Positions 18,034 to 28,647 are shown, numbered from the stretch's first letter. The stretch: 64,000 nt of DNA from Ancylobacter sp. IITR112 (GCF_041415945.1 NZ_JBGCUS010000001.1:1302001-1366000), one strand, 5' to 3'. Numbers and translations: made by a program. Notes: generated by a model from the sequence alone, not told the origin.

Positions 18034-18954
18034 GGCGGCGGCGCGGGCGTTGAGGGCGGCGATGCCCGCGCGCACCGCCACCATCTGGCGCACCAGCGCG
18101 ACGGCGATGAACTCTTCCATGGCGTCGATCAGCGCGGGTTCGGGCAGCACGCCCGGCCCGCGCTCGCCCGCTTCGTCCACTCGGCGCACCAGCCCCAGCC
18201 CGGTGGCCTCCTGCACGATACCGACGACATGCGAGCGGGAAATGCGGAAGGAGCGCGCAAGCTGCGAAATCGACACCGGCTGGCCGTTCAGCCCGACCCC
18301 GAACAAAGCGAGGGCGATCAGCAGCCCGCCATCGCGCTCGGCGAAATGGCCGATGGCCGGAATGTCCATGGCCGGGCGCCAGCCGCCGCGCAGCGGTTCC
18401 AGCAGGGTGTGGACGAAGGGGGTGATGAAGACCGGATCATCGAGATGGCGCAGGCCACGCTCGCCGTCTTCCGGCATGACGAGGGCCAGGGTTTTCAGCA
18501 TGGTCCGCCAGCGTTCGCGATGGATCGCCATCAGCTTGTCGGTCACCACCAGCCGCCGGCGGCGCCCGTCCGTGTCGGGCGCGGGAGCGATCATGCCGAA
18601 CACGCGGAAAGCGGCCAGAATGGCGCTGACACGGCCGGGGCTGCACACGTCGAGCGCCACCGCTTCCGCCTTCAGCCGCCCGGTGGTGAGGCCGGGGGAG
18701 TCCGGCTGCTCCAGATGCATGTCGAGAATGAGCAAAGCGAGCACGAATCGGCCGCGGTCATTGAGCAGCCGGGTGAGCAGAAGATTGCCGCGATAGGCGT
18801 CGCTCAGGCTGATCGCCGCCTGCCGGGCGATCCACGGGAAATCCGGCCGCGCGCGCAGCCGCGCGCGCTCCTGGGCCTCACCGGGCATCAGTGCCTCCCA
18901 TCGGGTGGAGAGATCATTGTCGATGCGAAGCAGAGCGGAATCACGCGCACCCAT
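18031..18954 (-). CDS. Unrecognised HTH-containing protein
   Basis: A 307-residue soluble protein that I cannot assign to a named family. The C-terminal third holds a likely winged helix-turn-helix (VSISQLARSFRISRSHVVGIV, about residues 228-248). The middle (about 95-160) contains a second helix-rich segment with basic GRRRRLVVTDK, which could also be a winged helix. It may be a MarR- or GntR-like transcription factor with two DNA-binding units. The stop codon TAG comes from the adjacent repeat. Confidence 0.55.
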   Translation of the reverse strand: MGARDSALLRIDNDLSTRWEALMPGEAQERARLRARPDFPWIARQAAISLSDAYRGNLLLTRLLNDRGRFVLALLILDMHLEQPDSPGLTTGRLKAEAVALDVCSPGRVSAILAAFRVFGMIAPAPDTDGRRRRLVVTDKLMAIHRERWRTMLKTLALVMPEDGERGLRHLDDPVFITPFVHTLLEPLRGGWRPAMDIPAIGHFAERDGGLLIALALFGVGLNGQPVSISQLARSFRISRSHVVGIVQEATGLGLVRRVDEAGERGPGVLPEPALIDAMEEFIAVALVRQMVAVRAGIAALNARAAA

Positions 18955-19065
18955 TCTTTCCCCGTGGACCTTACGTTGCGACCAATAATCGACATTGCGG
19001 GTCGGCTCAAATCGCTCAATTTACCATCCGGGTCTCTCAGCGAGATCCTGAACAGGATGTGATCA

Positions 19066-19392
19066 ATGAGCCTCCCCTCTCGCTTCATCCCGCCTGCGCG
19101 CCGCCTTGTGCCGGCTGCCTTCTGCGGCGGGTTGCTGGTCGCTCTCGCTGTGGGCGCCCCCGCCCCCGCCGACGCAGCCGTGATCTACTGCACCTCACCG
19201 GGTATTCCGGTGGGATGCGTGGTTCGTCCGACTCCCTATGCCGCGCCGGCGGCGCGCGCGGCCGTCGCCTGCACGCGCCCCGGCTATCCCGTCGGCTGCA
19301 CCGCCGGGCCGAATGTCAATGCCCGCGCCGTCGCCCGTCCGGGTCCCGGTGTCAACGTCAATGGCGGCGTCAACCGAGCCGGCGTGCGATAG
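19066..19392 (+). CDS. Small secreted Cys-repeat protein
   Basis: A 108-residue protein with a clear Sec signal peptide (charged start, then LVPAAFCGGLLVALAVGA, cleavage near ADA-AVIY). The mature part has two copies of the motif C-T-x-P-G-x-P-V-G-C, giving four cysteines likely forming disulfides, then a Gly/Asn/Val-rich tail. Function unknown; exported to the periplasm or surface. A second small secreted gene follows 25 bp later. Confidence 0.65.
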   Translation: MSLPSRFIPPARRLVPAAFCGGLLVALAVGAPAPADAAVIYCTSPGIPVGCVVRPTPYAAPAARAAVACTRPGYPVGCTAGPNVNARAVARPGPGVNVNGGVNRAGVR

Positions 19393-19417
19393 TCATTTGC
19401 ATACCATGGAGACTGTC

Positions 19418-19720
19418 ATGAATCTCGCAACTTTTGGTCGCAAGAATCTTCTTTCGTTCGCGGCTGCCGCCGCGCTGCTCTCGCTCGCCGGCGGCGTGGC
19501 CCATGCCGATCAGGCCGCGGGCAATGCCTGCGCCGCCTCGCTGACCCCGGACGGCAAGGCGATCTATTCCGCCGTGATGGCCGCCGGCGACAGCGGCGAC
19601 ATCCGCACCATCGTCACCGACACCACCAAGTCGCTCGCCATGTCCGGCCAGATCGACCGCGGCAATGCCCGCTCCAATGCCCAGGCGGCGGCGCAGTGCC
19701 TGGAGCAGGCGCGCTCCTGA
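19418..19720 (+). CDS. Small periplasmic protein, hypothetical
   Basis: A 100-residue protein with a signal peptide ([21 protein letters not shown], cleaved before DQAAGN) and a helical, two-cysteine mature domain of about 68 residues. Function unknown; the two cysteines, near NACAAS and AAQCLEQ, could pair. It ends just before a strong terminator and is probably co-transcribed with the secreted gene upstream. Confidence 0.65.
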   Translation: MNLATFGRKNLLSFAAAAALLSLAGGVAHADQAAGNACAASLTPDGKAIYSAVMAAGDSGDIRTIVTDTTKSLAMSGQIDRGNARSNAQAAAQCLEQARS

Positions 19721-19769
19721 TCCCTCGCCCCGGCCGCGCCCTGGCGGCCGGACCCGGATCTCGCGACAC

Positions 19770-19800
19770 GGCCCGCCGGTTCCGGCGGGCCTTTTCTTTT
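19770..19800 (+). terminator. Intrinsic terminator
   Basis: A GC-rich 10-bp perfect inverted repeat GGCCCGCCGG-TT-CCGGCGGGCC followed by TTTTCTTTT. It closes the transcription unit of the two small secreted protein genes. Confidence 0.88.
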
Positions 19801-19949
19801 GGCGAGCTGTTTCTTTCGGCGGTCCGAACGGTGCCCGCCGCGCCGGGCGAATCCCGCGCGAAATCGGACGCGCGGCGCGCGGCGCGTTGCGGGGCGCCGG
19901 GCGCGCCTGCTATAGGGCGCGCATCGGTTTCAGTGGATTGGGATTTCGG

Positions 19950-20237
19950 ATGTCGGTCGATCAGGCGACGGTCCGGCGGGTGGCGCATCTCGCGCGCATC
20001 GCCGTGACAGAGGACGAGGTGGCCCACCTGCAGGGCGAGCTCAACGCCATCCTCGCCTTCGTGGAACAGCTCGGCGAGGTCGACACCGACGGCGTCGAGC
20101 CGATGACCAGCGTGATCCCGATGACCCTGCCGCTGCGCGCCGATGTGGTGAGCGACGGCTTCTATGCCGAGCGCGTGCTCGCCAACGCCCCGGCGGCCGA
20201 GGATGGCTTCTTCGCCGTTCCGAAAGTGGTGGAGTGA
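19950..20237 (+). CDS. gatC: Asp/Glu-tRNA amidotransferase subunit C
   Basis: A 95-residue GatC, the small subunit that stabilises GatA-GatB in the amidotransferase making Gln-tRNA or Asn-tRNA. The family start [16 protein letters not shown] and the [10 protein letters not shown] block with the C-terminal FFAVPKVVE are present. It overlaps or abuts gatA; gatB is separate, about 5.5 kb downstream. Confidence 0.95.
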   Translation: MSVDQATVRRVAHLARIAVTEDEVAHLQGELNAILAFVEQLGEVDTDGVEPMTSVIPMTLPLRADVVSDGFYAERVLANAPAAEDGFFAVPKVVE

Positions 20238-20242
20238 GCACG

Positions 20243-21724
20243 ATGACCGATCTCACCCGCCTGTCGCTCACCGCCGCCCGCGAAGGGCTGGGCGAGGGGC
20301 ATTTCACCGCCACCGAACTGACCCGGGCCTATCTCAACGCCATCGAGGCGGCGGGCGCGCTGAATGCCTATGTGCTGACCACGCCGGAACAGGCGCTGGA
20401 GAGGGCCAAGGCCAGCGATGCGCGCTACGCCGCCGGCGAGGCCGGCCCGCTGGAGGGCATTCCCCTCGGCGTGAAGGACAATTACGCCGTGGACGGGGTG
20501 CGCACCACCGCCGGCTCCAACATCCTGAAGAATTTCGTGCCGCCCTATGAATCGACCGTCACCTCCCGCCTGTGGGCGGATGGCGCGGTGCTGCTGGGCA
20601 AGCTGAACCAGGACGAGTTCGCCATGGGCTCGTCCACCGAATCGAGCGCCTTCGGCCCGACGGTGAACCCGTGGCGGCGCAGCGGCTCGACACAGAAGCT
20701 GGTGCCGGGCGGTTCCTCCGGCGGTTCGGCGGCGGCGGTGGCGGCGCATCTGTGCGCCGGTGCGGCCGGCACCGACACCGGCGGCTCGATCCGCCAGCCG
20801 GCGGCGTTCACCGGCACGGTGGGCATCAAGCCGACCTATGGCCGCTGCTCGCGCTGGGGCATCGTCGCCTATGCCTCCTCGCTCGACCAGGCAGGGCCGA
20901 TCGCCCGCTCGGTGAACGACGCGGCGCTGCTGCTGCGCTCCATGGCCGGGCATGACGCGAAGGATTCCACCAGCGTCGACCTGCCGGTGCCGGACTATGA
21001 GGCGGCGGTGGGCGCCTCGGTGAAGGGCAAGCGCATCGGCATTCCCCGCGAATACCGGGTCGACGGCATGTCGCCGGAAATCGTGGCGCTGTGGGACAAG
21101 GGCGCCGACATGCTGCGCGATGCCGGCGCGGAGATCGTCGACATCAGCCTGCCGCACACCAAATACGCGCTGCCCTCCTATTACATCGTCGCGCTGGCGG
21201 AGGCGTCCTCCAACCTCGCGCGCTATGACGGCGTGCGCTATGGCGAGCGCGTGCCCGGCCGCGACATTGTCGAGATGTATGAGAAGACCCGCGCCAGCGG
21301 CTTCGGCGCGGAAGTGCGCCGGCGCATCATGATCGGCACCTATGTGCTCTCCGCCGGCTATTACGATGCCTATTACCTCAAGGCGCAGAAGGTCCGCACC
21401 CTGATCAAGCGCGACTTCGAGACCGCCTTCACCGACGGCATCGACGCCGTGCTGGCCCCGGCCACCCCGTCGCCGGCCTTCGGCATCGGCGAGAAATCCG
21501 GTGCCGATCCGGTGGAGATGTATCTGCAGGACGTGTTCACGGTGACGCTGAACATGGCCGGCCTGCCGGGCATCGCCGTGCCGGCCGGGCTCTCCTCCGA
21601 GGGGCTGCCGCTCGGCCTGCAGCTCATCGGCCGGCCCTTCGGCGAGGAAGCGCTGTTCGCGCTCGGCCAGGTGATCGAGGAGGCGGCGGGCCGCTTCGAG
21701 GTCAACGACCGCTGGTGGGAGTGA
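20243..21724 (+). CDS. gatA: Asp/Glu-tRNA amidotransferase subunit A
   Basis: A 493-residue amidase-signature enzyme that releases ammonia from glutamine for transamidation of misacylated tRNA. The catalytic Lys is in GVKDNYAV, and the Ser-cisSer pair is in [13 protein letters not shown] followed by [13 protein letters not shown] start at MTDLTRLSL because GGAG lies 8 bases before that ATG; a GTG overlapping the gatC stop (at 20234) would add three residues. Confidence 0.95.
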   Translation: MTDLTRLSLTAAREGLGEGHFTATELTRAYLNAIEAAGALNAYVLTTPEQALERAKASDARYAAGEAGPLEGIPLGVKDNYAVDGVRTTAGSNILKNFVPPYESTVTSRLWADGAVLLGKLNQDEFAMGSSTESSAFGPTVNPWRRSGSTQKLVPGGSSGGSAAAVAAHLCAGAAGTDTGGSIRQPAAFTGTVGIKPTYGRCSRWGIVAYASSLDQAGPIARSVNDAALLLRSMAGHDAKDSTSVDLPVPDYEAAVGASVKGKRIGIPREYRVDGMSPEIVALWDKGADMLRDAGAEIVDISLPHTKYALPSYYIVALAEASSNLARYDGVRYGERVPGRDIVEMYEKTRASGFGAEVRRRIMIGTYVLSAGYYDAYYLKAQKVRTLIKRDFETAFTDGIDAVLAPATPSPAFGIGEKSGADPVEMYLQDVFTVTLNMAGLPGIAVPAGLSSEGLPLGLQLIGRPFGEEALFALGQVIEEAAGRFEVNDRWWE

Positions 21725-21727
21725 GCC

Positions 21728-22021
21728 ATGCCGCACCTGCCCGCCAGCGAGCGCTCCCTCGCCCCCTTCCGCGCCGAGATCGACGCCATCGACCGGGAGA
21801 TGGTCGCGCTGCTCGCCCGGCGCCTCGAAGTGGTGGAACAGGTCATTGCGGTGAAGAAGGCGGAAGGTCTCGCCGCCTTCCTGCCCGAGCGGGTGGAAGA
21901 CGTGATCGACAAGGTCAGTGGCCATGCCGAGACCCGCGGCGTGCCGCCCGAACTGGTGGAAAAGCTGTGGCGGCAGCTTATCGACTGGGTGATCGCCTAT
22001 GAGAATGAGCGGCTGGGCTGA
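21728..22021 (+). CDS. Chorismate mutase, AroQ class
   Basis: A 97-residue all-helical monofunctional chorismate mutase converting chorismate to prephenate for Tyr/Phe synthesis. Helix 1 carries FRAEIDAIDREMVALLARR and helix 2 VIAVKK, with the active-site Arg/Lys in the expected positions. No signal peptide, so cytosolic. It starts 3 bp after gatA and is probably translated from the same message. Confidence 0.88.
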   Translation: MPHLPASERSLAPFRAEIDAIDREMVALLARRLEVVEQVIAVKKAEGLAAFLPERVEDVIDKVSGHAETRGVPPELVEKLWRQLIDWVIAYENERLG

Positions 22022-22078
22022 CCCGGCTGTGCCGCGGCGGGGGAGGCCGCTCCCCCGGTACCAAGTGGCGAGCGGGTC

Positions 22079-23221
22079 CTAAGCCGCGAACAGGCGTCGC
22101 AGCAGCGCCCGGCCGCTCATGCGGCGCTTGCGCAGCGAGGCGGTGAAGCGCTGGCGCAGCAGCTTCATGTAGCTGCGGGTCAGCGCTGAACTGGAATTGC
22201 GCAGCCGCGTCAGCTCGGCCTCCAGCGCGTTGCGCTCGTCCATCAGCGCGCGCAGCGTCGCCACCGACATCTCCCCGCCCGCCGCCGTGGCGCCGGCGAC
22301 GATCTGGTCGCTCAGCGCGGCGCGGTCGATCAGGCCGTCGAGCAGGCCGGCCAGTTCCGCATAGGGCTGGGGAGTGGCGAGTTCCGGCCATTTCAGCGTA
22401 CCGCGCCGCTCGATGAAGGGGCGGTGCCGGCTGTTGGCCGCCATGGCGGGCGGCAGATAGGCGCGCACGACCCCCGCATCGGCCGCGACGGCGAAGCCGC
22501 TTTCCTGCTTCAGCGCATTGACCGCCGCCACCGCCTGGCAGGCCATGTGCTCCTTGTAGTCGCTGCGGCTGCGCCAGCCGACATAATGCTTGAGGCATTT
22601 GCTGACGATCTGGTCGGGTGAGCGCACGGCGAAATGGGCGAGCTCCACCCCCGCCAGCCGCTGCACCGGCACGCGCCCGCCGCTGACGGTGAGGGCGTGA
22701 TTGCCCTCGACATAGGTGAGGTCGGGATCGGCGAACAGGGCGGCGGGGGCGATGGCCTTGAAGATGTGCCCGGCCGGCGGCTCCAGCGCGGTGGTGAGGC
22801 GGGTCAGCGGGTCGCGGATCGTCATGTCGTCGCCCGGCGCCCAGCAATAGAACAGCGCGCCGACGCCGGCGGCGACGCCATGCGGAACTGCGGCGAGACT
22901 CGCCTCGAAGCTCTCGCGGTCCGGAGCGCAGATCAGCTCGTCGGCGTCGAGCGGGACGATGAAGTCCCAGTCGCCGAGGCCGGCGGCCTGCCGCAGTAGC
23001 GCGGTGGTGCGGCGGCTCTGGTGGAAGGCGCCGGTCCAGCCATCGTCGACGAGCACGACCGCCGGGGTTTCCGCCGCCAGGCGGCGCAGGATCTCGCTGG
23101 TATGGTCGTTGGAATGGTCGTCGACAATGAACATCCGGTCGACGAAGTGCAGATTGTGGCGGACGAACCCTTCGATGATGTCGGCTTCGTCCTTGACCAG
23201 CGAGATGGACGCAATACGCAC
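22079..23221 (-). CDS. Glycosyltransferase family 2-like protein
   Basis: A 380-residue protein whose N-terminal half is a GT-A fold of the glycosyltransferase family 2 type (Glyco_tranf_2_4). It starts RIASISLVKDEADIIEGF, with FIVDDHSNDHT and the metal-binding acidic motif VPLDADEL. The last 60 residues are basic and helical, ending RRMSGRALLRRLF. I start at GTG (read VRIASISLVK) because GAGG precedes it and upstream residues resemble the antisense of the next gene. The substrate is unknown; surface polysaccharide synthesis is likely. Confidence 0.75.
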   Translation of the reverse strand: MRIASISLVKDEADIIEGFVRHNLHFVDRMFIVDDHSNDHTSEILRRLAAETPAVVLVDDGWTGAFHQSRRTTALLRQAAGLGDWDFIVPLDADELICAPDRESFEASLAAVPHGVAAGVGALFYCWAPGDDMTIRDPLTRLTTALEPPAGHIFKAIAPAALFADPDLTYVEGNHALTVSGGRVPVQRLAGVELAHFAVRSPDQIVSKCLKHYVGWRSRSDYKEHMACQAVAAVNALKQESGFAVAADAGVVRAYLPPAMAANSRHRPFIERRGTLKWPELATPQPYAELAGLLDGLIDRAALSDQIVAGATAAGGEMSVATLRALMDERNALEAELTRLRNSSSALTRSYMKLLRQRFTASLRKRRMSGRALLRRLFAA

Positions 23222-23303
23222 TCTTGGAACCTCGGGCGACGACGACAGGGCCGACGCCGTCAGGATAGCAAAGCCACGCCGCGCGGTCGACGGGCCGGCC
23301 GGC

Positions 23304-23597
23304 TCAGGCGGGAGGCACGGACTGCGGCTCGTCCTCGGCGGGCGCGAGCGCGTGCCAGTCGGCGAACTGGGCGGCGTTGCGGCAGAAGCCGGGAACGGGT
23401 GCGTCGGCGGCGGGGGCGGCGGCCTGCTCGGCGAACCAGTGGTGGCAGGCTTCCGAATCGCGGCAGCCGAGGCAGCGCTGGGCGGCGGCCCGCACCTCCT
23501 GCGGCACGGTGGCGGCCAGCGCGGCGAGGTCGACGCCGGCATGGCCGGCCATGGCGCGGAACAGCGCGAGGCGCTCGTCTATCGTATCGACTTCCAT
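23304..23597 (-). CDS. DUF6455 family protein
   Basis: A 97-residue cysteine-containing soluble protein. The pattern CLGCRDSEACHHWF in the middle and FCRNAAQF near the C-terminus matches the DUF6455 family of unknown function that is common in alphaproteobacteria. The cysteines and histidines could bind metal. Start ATG (MEVDTIDERLALF) has GGGAGAGAGCC upstream. Confidence 0.75.
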   Translation of the reverse strand: MEVDTIDERLALFRAMAGHAGVDLAALAATVPQEVRAAAQRCLGCRDSEACHHWFAEQAAAPAADAPVPGFCRNAAQFADWHALAPAEDEPQSVPPA

Positions 23598-23709
23598 GGC
23601 TCTCTCCCTCGCAGCGAAGGATGAGCGTGCCGGCCCGCGCGCCAGCCGGCCTTGATCTGGCGCAAGGATGGGTGCCGGAGCCGCGCGCAGGCGGCCCCGG
23701 CAGAGGCGG

Positions 23710-25404
23710 TCAGCGGCCGACCAGCGGGTCGGTGAGGCCGAACACATAGAAGCCGAGCAGCAGCAGCGTGCCGGCGACGATGAGATAGTAGATCGTCGGC
23801 AGGATGGTGATGCGCAGCGTCGCGCCCTCGCGGCCCAAGAGGCCGACGGTCGCCGAGGCGGCGACGACATTGTGGATGGCGATCATGTTGCCGGCGGCCG
23901 CGCCGACCGACTGGCCCGCCACCATCAGCACCGAGGAAATGCCCAGCCCCTGCGCCACCGAGAACTGGAACTGGCTCAGCATGAGGTTGCTGACTGTGTT
24001 CGAACCGGCGAGGAAGGCGCCGAGCGCGCCGATGGTCGGGGCGAAGAACGGGTAGATCCCGCCCACCTGCTGCGACACCCATTCGGCGACCAGCACGGGC
24101 ATGCTGTCGAGATCATTGGCGTTGACGCCGGAATTGATCATCACCCGCACCATGGGCACGGTGAAGATCAGCACGAAGCCGGCGCCGATCAGCGTGCCGC
24201 TGCTCTCGCGCACCGCGGCGGCGAAGCCGGCGAACGACATGCGGTGCAGCAGCACGGTGAGCAGGCAGATGATGACCAGCAGCCCGCCCGGCGAGAACAG
24301 CAGCGGGAAGTCGCCATTGATGCCGCGCTCGCCGAGAATGCCTGAGAACGCCACCGTCGCCGACTTCAGCGACGCGCCGACCGCCGGCACCATGCGGCTG
24401 ACCACCAGCACCAGCGCCAGCAGCACATAGGGCGCCCAGGCCAGCGCCAGCGGGATGGTGCGCTTGGCGAGGCTGTCGAGGGTGATGTCGAGCTGGCCGA
24501 ACCACTCCTTCGGCCATTCCGAGGCCGGCGCGAAGTCCCACGCCGTCTTCGGCACCAGGAAGCCCGAGCGCGCCGCCAGCGTCATGATGGCGAGGCCGAT
24601 GAGGCCGCCGAGCAGCGAGGGGAATTCCGCGCCGAGGAAGGTCGCCGCCAGCACATAGGGCACCGTCATGGCGAAGGCGCCGAGCAGCGCGAAGGGCAGG
24701 GCGGAAAGGCCCTCGGTCCAGGATTTGTTGCGGCCGAAGAAGCGGGTCATCACCATGATGAGGAACAGCGGCATCAGCGTGCCGCAAATGGCGTGGATGA
24801 TCGCGACTTCCGTGGTGATGAGATGGAAGAAGGTCGCCCAGGTCGAGCCGGCCTGGGTGAGCTGGGTGGTGATCGCCGCCTGGTCGAGCCCGGTCTGCAC
24901 GCCGACGATCAGCGGGGTGCCGACCGCGCCGAAGGACACCGGCGTCGACTGGATCATCATGCCGAACACCACCGCCGCCATGGCGGGGAAGCCGACCGCC
25001 ACCATCAGCGGCGCGGCCACCGCCGCCGGGGTGCCGAAGCCGGAGGCGCCTTCAATGAAGGAGCCGAACAGCCAGGCGATGAGGATCACCTGCACGCGGC
25101 GGTCCGGGCTGATGGAGGTGAAGCCGGCGCGGATGGTGGAGATGGCGCCGGAATGCTTCAGCGTGTTGAGCAGCAGGATGGCGCCGAAGATGATCCACAA
25201 GAGCCCGGCGGTCTGCAGCAGTCCCTGCAGGGTCGAGGCCATGACGCGGTTGGCGCTGACGCCCCAGAACATGAGGGCGATCGCCACCGCCATCACATAG
25301 GTGATCGGCATGACGATGCGCGCGGGGATGCGGAAGCCGATGAGCAAGACCCCGGCCGATAGGATCGGCAAAAAGGCAAGGAAGGCGAGCAGACCTGTCG
25401 ACAT
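23710..25404 (-). CDS. L-lactate permease family transporter
   Basis: A 564-residue membrane protein of the LctP/LldP lactate-glycolate permease family with about thirteen hydrophobic segments. Typical are [19 protein letters not shown] after the third or fourth segment and the [22 protein letters not shown] block near the C-terminus. It imports lactate or a related 2-hydroxy acid with protons. A strong ribosome site (AGGAGGAAAC) precedes the ATG. No lactate dehydrogenase or regulator is adjacent. Confidence 0.9.
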   Translation of the reverse strand: MSTGLLAFLAFLPILSAGVLLIGFRIPARIVMPITYVMAVAIALMFWGVSANRVMASTLQGLLQTAGLLWIIFGAILLLNTLKHSGAISTIRAGFTSISPDRRVQVILIAWLFGSFIEGASGFGTPAAVAAPLMVAVGFPAMAAVVFGMMIQSTPVSFGAVGTPLIVGVQTGLDQAAITTQLTQAGSTWATFFHLITTEVAIIHAICGTLMPLFLIMVMTRFFGRNKSWTEGLSALPFALLGAFAMTVPYVLAATFLGAEFPSLLGGLIGLAIMTLAARSGFLVPKTAWDFAPASEWPKEWFGQLDITLDSLAKRTIPLALAWAPYVLLALVLVVSRMVPAVGASLKSATVAFSGILGERGINGDFPLLFSPGGLLVIICLLTVLLHRMSFAGFAAAVRESSGTLIGAGFVLIFTVPMVRVMINSGVNANDLDSMPVLVAEWVSQQVGGIYPFFAPTIGALGAFLAGSNTVSNLMLSQFQFSVAQGLGISSVLMVAGQSVGAAAGNMIAIHNVVAASATVGLLGREGATLRITILPTIYYLIVAGTLLLLGFYVFGLTDPLVGR

Positions 25405-25759
25405 CCCGTTGTTTCCTCCTGCGTCGCCGGCCTGTTCCGCCTGGAGCCCGGGCGGAGCGGCGACGTTGATTGCTGTGGACGCTCCTCCCGAGAGCCTGCG
25501 AGTTGGTAATATCTTCTGACCAGCTTCGCATTGGGCCGATGAATACGCGAGACAAAATGGCGTGTCGCCTTGTCCAATGGTCTAGCACCGGCGCCATCCG
25601 GCCGCTGGCAGGCGGGGCTGGCCAGGCGGGGGCGCGCCCGCCCCGGGCCCTTCGCGCGGGGCGCCGCGCGCGAAATGGTTGTCAGGACCGGCGGGGGCGG
25701 GGTAGGGAAACGTCACTCCCGCGCTTTCGTGCCTGCGCACGCCAGAACAGGTCCGCCCG
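25405..25759. other. Divergent intergenic region, permease / gatB
   Basis: A 355-base gap between the lactate permease (leftward) and gatB (rightward), so it should hold both promoters. The only structure I see is TGGT...ACCA at about 25504-25523, with 11 bases between the arms, too loose to call a GntR operator. No convincing small gene is present. Confidence 0.5.
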
Positions 25760-27253
25760 ATGAACATGCATGCCCGCCCCGCCGACCCGAAGAAGCTGAT
25801 CAAGGGTGCCACCGGCGACTGGGAGGTGGTGATCGGCATGGAAATCCATGCGCAGGTCACGTCGAACTCCAAGCTGTTCTCCGGCTCCTCCACCGAGTTC
25901 GGCGGCGAGCCCAACAGCCATGTCTCGCTGGTCGATGCGGCGATGCCGGGCATGCTGCCGGTCATCAACGCCGAATGCGTGAAGCAGGCGGTGCGCACCG
26001 GGCTCGGCCTGAAGGCGCAGATCAACAACCGCTCGGTGTTCGACCGCAAGAACTACTTCTACCCGGACCTGCCGCAGGGCTACCAGATCAGCCAGTATAA
26101 GAGCCCGATCGTCGGCGAGGGCGTGGTGCTGGTCGACACCGCCGACGGGCCGATCGAGGTCGGCATCGAGCGCCTGCATCTGGAACAGGACGCGGGCAAG
26201 TCGATCCACGACCAGCATCCCACCCTCTCCCTGGTCGACCTCAACCGTTCCGGCGTCGCCTTGATGGAGATCGTCTCCAAGCCGGACCTGCGCTCCTCCG
26301 AGGAAGCCAAGGCCTATGTGACCAAGCTGCGCACCATTCTGCGCTATCTCGGCACGTGCGACGGCGACATGGAGAAGGGTTCGCTACGCGCGGACGTGAA
26401 TGTCTCGGTGCGCAAGCCGGGCGATGATTTCGGCACGCGCTGCGAGATCAAGAACGTCAACTCCATCCGTTTCATCGGCCAGGCGATCGAGACCGAGGCG
26501 CGCCGTCAGATCGGCATTCTGGAGGATGGCGGCAAGATCGACCAGGAAACCCGGCTGTTCGACCCCAACCGGGGCGAGACGCGCTCCATGCGCTCCAAGG
26601 AGGAGGCGCATGACTACCGCTACTTCCCCGACCCGGACCTGTTGCCGCTGGAATTTGACGACGCCTTCGTCGCCGAGTTGAAGGCGCATCTGCCGGAACT
26701 CCCCGACGAGAAGAAGGCCCGCTTCGTCGCCGACTATGGGCTTTCCGCCTATGACGCCGACGTGCTTGTCGCCGAGAAGGAGACGGCGGCCTATTACGAG
26801 GCGGCGGTGGCCCATGGCGGCACGGCGCGCGACGCCAAGGCGGTGGCCAACTGGGTGATGGGCGACGTTTCCGCCTTCGCCAACGCCTCCGGCCTCTCGG
26901 TGCACGAGACCCACATCACCCCGGCGCAGATCGCCGGGCTGGTCGACCTGATCGCCGACGGCACCATTTCCGGCAAGATCGCCAAGGACGTGCTGGCGAT
27001 CATCATCACTGAAGAAAAGGATGGCGATCCCCGCGCCATCGTCGAGACCCGCGGCATGAAGCAGGTGACCGACACCGGCGCCATCGAGGCGGCGGTGGAC
27101 GCCATCATCGCGGCCAACCCGGACAAGGTGGCGCAGGTGCAGGCCAAGCCGACCATGCTCGGCTGGTTCGTCGGCCAGGTGATGAAGCAGACCGGTGGCA
27201 AGGCGGCGCCGCAGGTGGTGAACGACCTGCTGAAGGGCAAGCTCGGCATATGA
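25760..27253 (+). CDS. gatB: Asp/Glu-tRNA amidotransferase subunit B
   Basis: A 497-residue GatB, the tRNA-binding and kinase/transamidase subunit. The signatures [29 protein letters not shown] and [12 protein letters not shown] are all present. A C-terminal YqeY-like domain ends [15 protein letters not shown]. It acts with GatC and GatA encoded about 5.5 kb upstream. Its stop overlaps the start of the next gene (ATGA). Confidence 0.96.
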   Translation: MNMHARPADPKKLIKGATGDWEVVIGMEIHAQVTSNSKLFSGSSTEFGGEPNSHVSLVDAAMPGMLPVINAECVKQAVRTGLGLKAQINNRSVFDRKNYFYPDLPQGYQISQYKSPIVGEGVVLVDTADGPIEVGIERLHLEQDAGKSIHDQHPTLSLVDLNRSGVALMEIVSKPDLRSSEEAKAYVTKLRTILRYLGTCDGDMEKGSLRADVNVSVRKPGDDFGTRCEIKNVNSIRFIGQAIETEARRQIGILEDGGKIDQETRLFDPNRGETRSMRSKEEAHDYRYFPDPDLLPLEFDDAFVAELKAHLPELPDEKKARFVADYGLSAYDADVLVAEKETAAYYEAAVAHGGTARDAKAVANWVMGDVSAFANASGLSVHETHITPAQIAGLVDLIADGTISGKIAKDVLAIIITEEKDGDPRAIVETRGMKQVTDTGAIEAAVDAIIAANPDKVAQVQAKPTMLGWFVGQVMKQTGGKAAPQVVNDLLKGKLGI

Positions 27254-27747
27254 GCGCCGCGGCGTCCGACGCTCCCGAGGCGGGCGCCGTCCTCATCGAA
27301 CCCGCCGCCCGCGCCGACCTGCCGGCGATCGTCGCCATTCTCGCCCGCGAGACCCTGCTAGGGGTGCGCGACAGCGCCGACCCCGCCGATTTCGCCGATT
27401 ACGCGCGCGCTTTCGACGAGATCGCCGCCGATCCGCGCGCCACGCTCTATGTCGCGCGGCTGGACGGGCGGGTGGTCGGCACTTTCCAGCTCGTCTTCTT
27501 CCGCGCGCTGCTGCGCCACGGCATGCTGCTCGCCCATGCCGAGGCGGTGCAGGTGGACCCGGAAGTGCGCGGACGGGGCGTCGGCGCGGCGATGATGGAG
27601 TTCGCCATCGCCGAGGCTCGGCGCCGGGGCGCGGGCTCGCTGCAGCTCGCCTCCAACAAGCAGCGGCTCGACGCGCACCGCTTCTATGAGCGCGCCGGCT
27701 TCGAGAAGCGGCTCGACGGCTTCAAGATCGACCTCGCCGGGCCCTGA
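27250..27747 (+). CDS. GNAT family N-acetyltransferase
   Basis: A 165-residue GNAT acetyltransferase. The acetyl-CoA binding motif A ([15 protein letters not shown], with R/QxxGxG/A) is at about 101-115, followed by the C-terminal YERAGFEK motif. The substrate is unknown. Start overlaps the gatB stop as ATGA, so translation is coupled to gatB. Confidence 0.85.
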   Translation: MSAAASDAPEAGAVLIEPAARADLPAIVAILARETLLGVRDSADPADFADYARAFDEIAADPRATLYVARLDGRVVGTFQLVFFRALLRHGMLLAHAEAVQVDPEVRGRGVGAAMMEFAIAEARRRGAGSLQLASNKQRLDAHRFYERAGFEKRLDGFKIDLAGP

Positions 27748-27762
27748 GCCGGGCGGGCCGCC

Positions 27763-28449
27763 TCACGGCAGGCAGCGGGCCATGAACACGTGCCACGCCT
27801 TGGCGCCGGTGAGGTTGTGCCGCGCCTTGTAGGCCTGCCACTCGCTGTTGCAGCGATTGACCGCCGCGCGGTCATTCTCGTCCGGCGGGCGGGTGAGCGA
27901 GGGCGCGGGATCGGGCGCGGGCGTCGCCACGGGGCGGGGCACCGAGGGCACGGAGCTTTTCGGCGGCGCGGCGTTCGGGGGGGCGGCGTTTGGCGGCGTC
28001 GCATTCGCGGCGGGGGCGGGCGGCGGCGGCGCCGGCGCGCCGTCCAGCACGCCGGTGCCGGCGAGGCAGTCCTGCGCGAAGTCGCGATAGGTCTGGGTGC
28101 CGGTCTGGTTCTTCGCCTTCATCTCGTTCCACAGATCGGCGCACTGCTTCATCGAGGGCTGGGCGGCGGCGGCCGAGGCGCCGGTGGGGGTGGTACTGCG
28201 CCGGGGTGCCGGCTCCTGTGTCGGCGTCGACTCGCCCGGCCCGGCCGCGCCCGCGTCCTTCAGGCACTGGGCGGAGAAATCGCGGAAGGACTGTTCCCCG
28301 GTCTGGCCGCTGGCCTTGAGCGCATTCCAGCGCTCGGCGCAGATCTTCGCCGGCGAGGGCGGCGCGGGGGCCTGCCCGCGCGCCAGGCCGGCGAACGGGC
28401 CGGCGAGAATGAGCGTGCCGAGCAGGCTGAGCAGGACGACAGGTTTCAC
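27763..28449 (-). CDS. Secreted protein with three C-W repeats
   Basis: A 228-residue exported protein. After a signal peptide (VVLLSLLGTLILAGPFAGLARG) there are three copies of a repeat of about 27 residues: C-x3-W-N-x-(L/M)-K-A-x-x-Q-T-G-x-Q-(S/T)-(F/Y)-R-D-F-x-x-x-C-L in copies 1 and 2, and a diverged third ending FMARCLP. They are separated by Pro/Ala-rich linkers with a tandem P-P-N-A-A run. Each repeat has one cysteine pair. It resembles small Psi-type cysteine repeats of Hyphomicrobiales; function unknown. The start is GTG with AGCGAG 9 bases before it. Confidence 0.7.
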   Translation of the reverse strand: MKPVVLLSLLGTLILAGPFAGLARGQAPAPPSPAKICAERWNALKASGQTGEQSFRDFSAQCLKDAGAAGPGESTPTQEPAPRRSTTPTGASAAAAQPSMKQCADLWNEMKAKNQTGTQTYRDFAQDCLAGTGVLDGAPAPPPPAPAANATPPNAAPPNAAPPKSSVPSVPRPVATPAPDPAPSLTRPPDENDRAAVNRCNSEWQAYKARHNLTGAKAWHVFMARCLP

Positions 28450-28647
28450 GCGCACGGTCTCGCTCAGTGGGGGGCGCGGGGCGCCGGGCGGGGTGAAACT
28501 AGCCGCTTCCGCCGGGCGAGGCGAGCAGGGCGGCCGTGCGGCCGCGATAGCCGCGCCCGCCCGCGCCGCGCCTTCCGCTTGCCAGCCCCCGGGCGCGGCT
28601 CTAGTTCTGAGGGTGTCCGCCCCGTGGAGGGCGAAGGGGAGCGCGCC

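Noticed and set aside
22079..23542. Longer N-terminus for the glycosyltransferase
   Set aside because: The extra 107 residues are Pro/Ser/Arg-rich and lie antisense to the DUF6455 gene region; the GTG start with a ribosome site fits the fold.
25504..25523. TGGT...ACCA as a GntR/LldR operator for the lactate permease
   Set aside because: The arms are only four bases and the spacing of 11 does not match known GntR-type sites; no regulator gene is adjacent.
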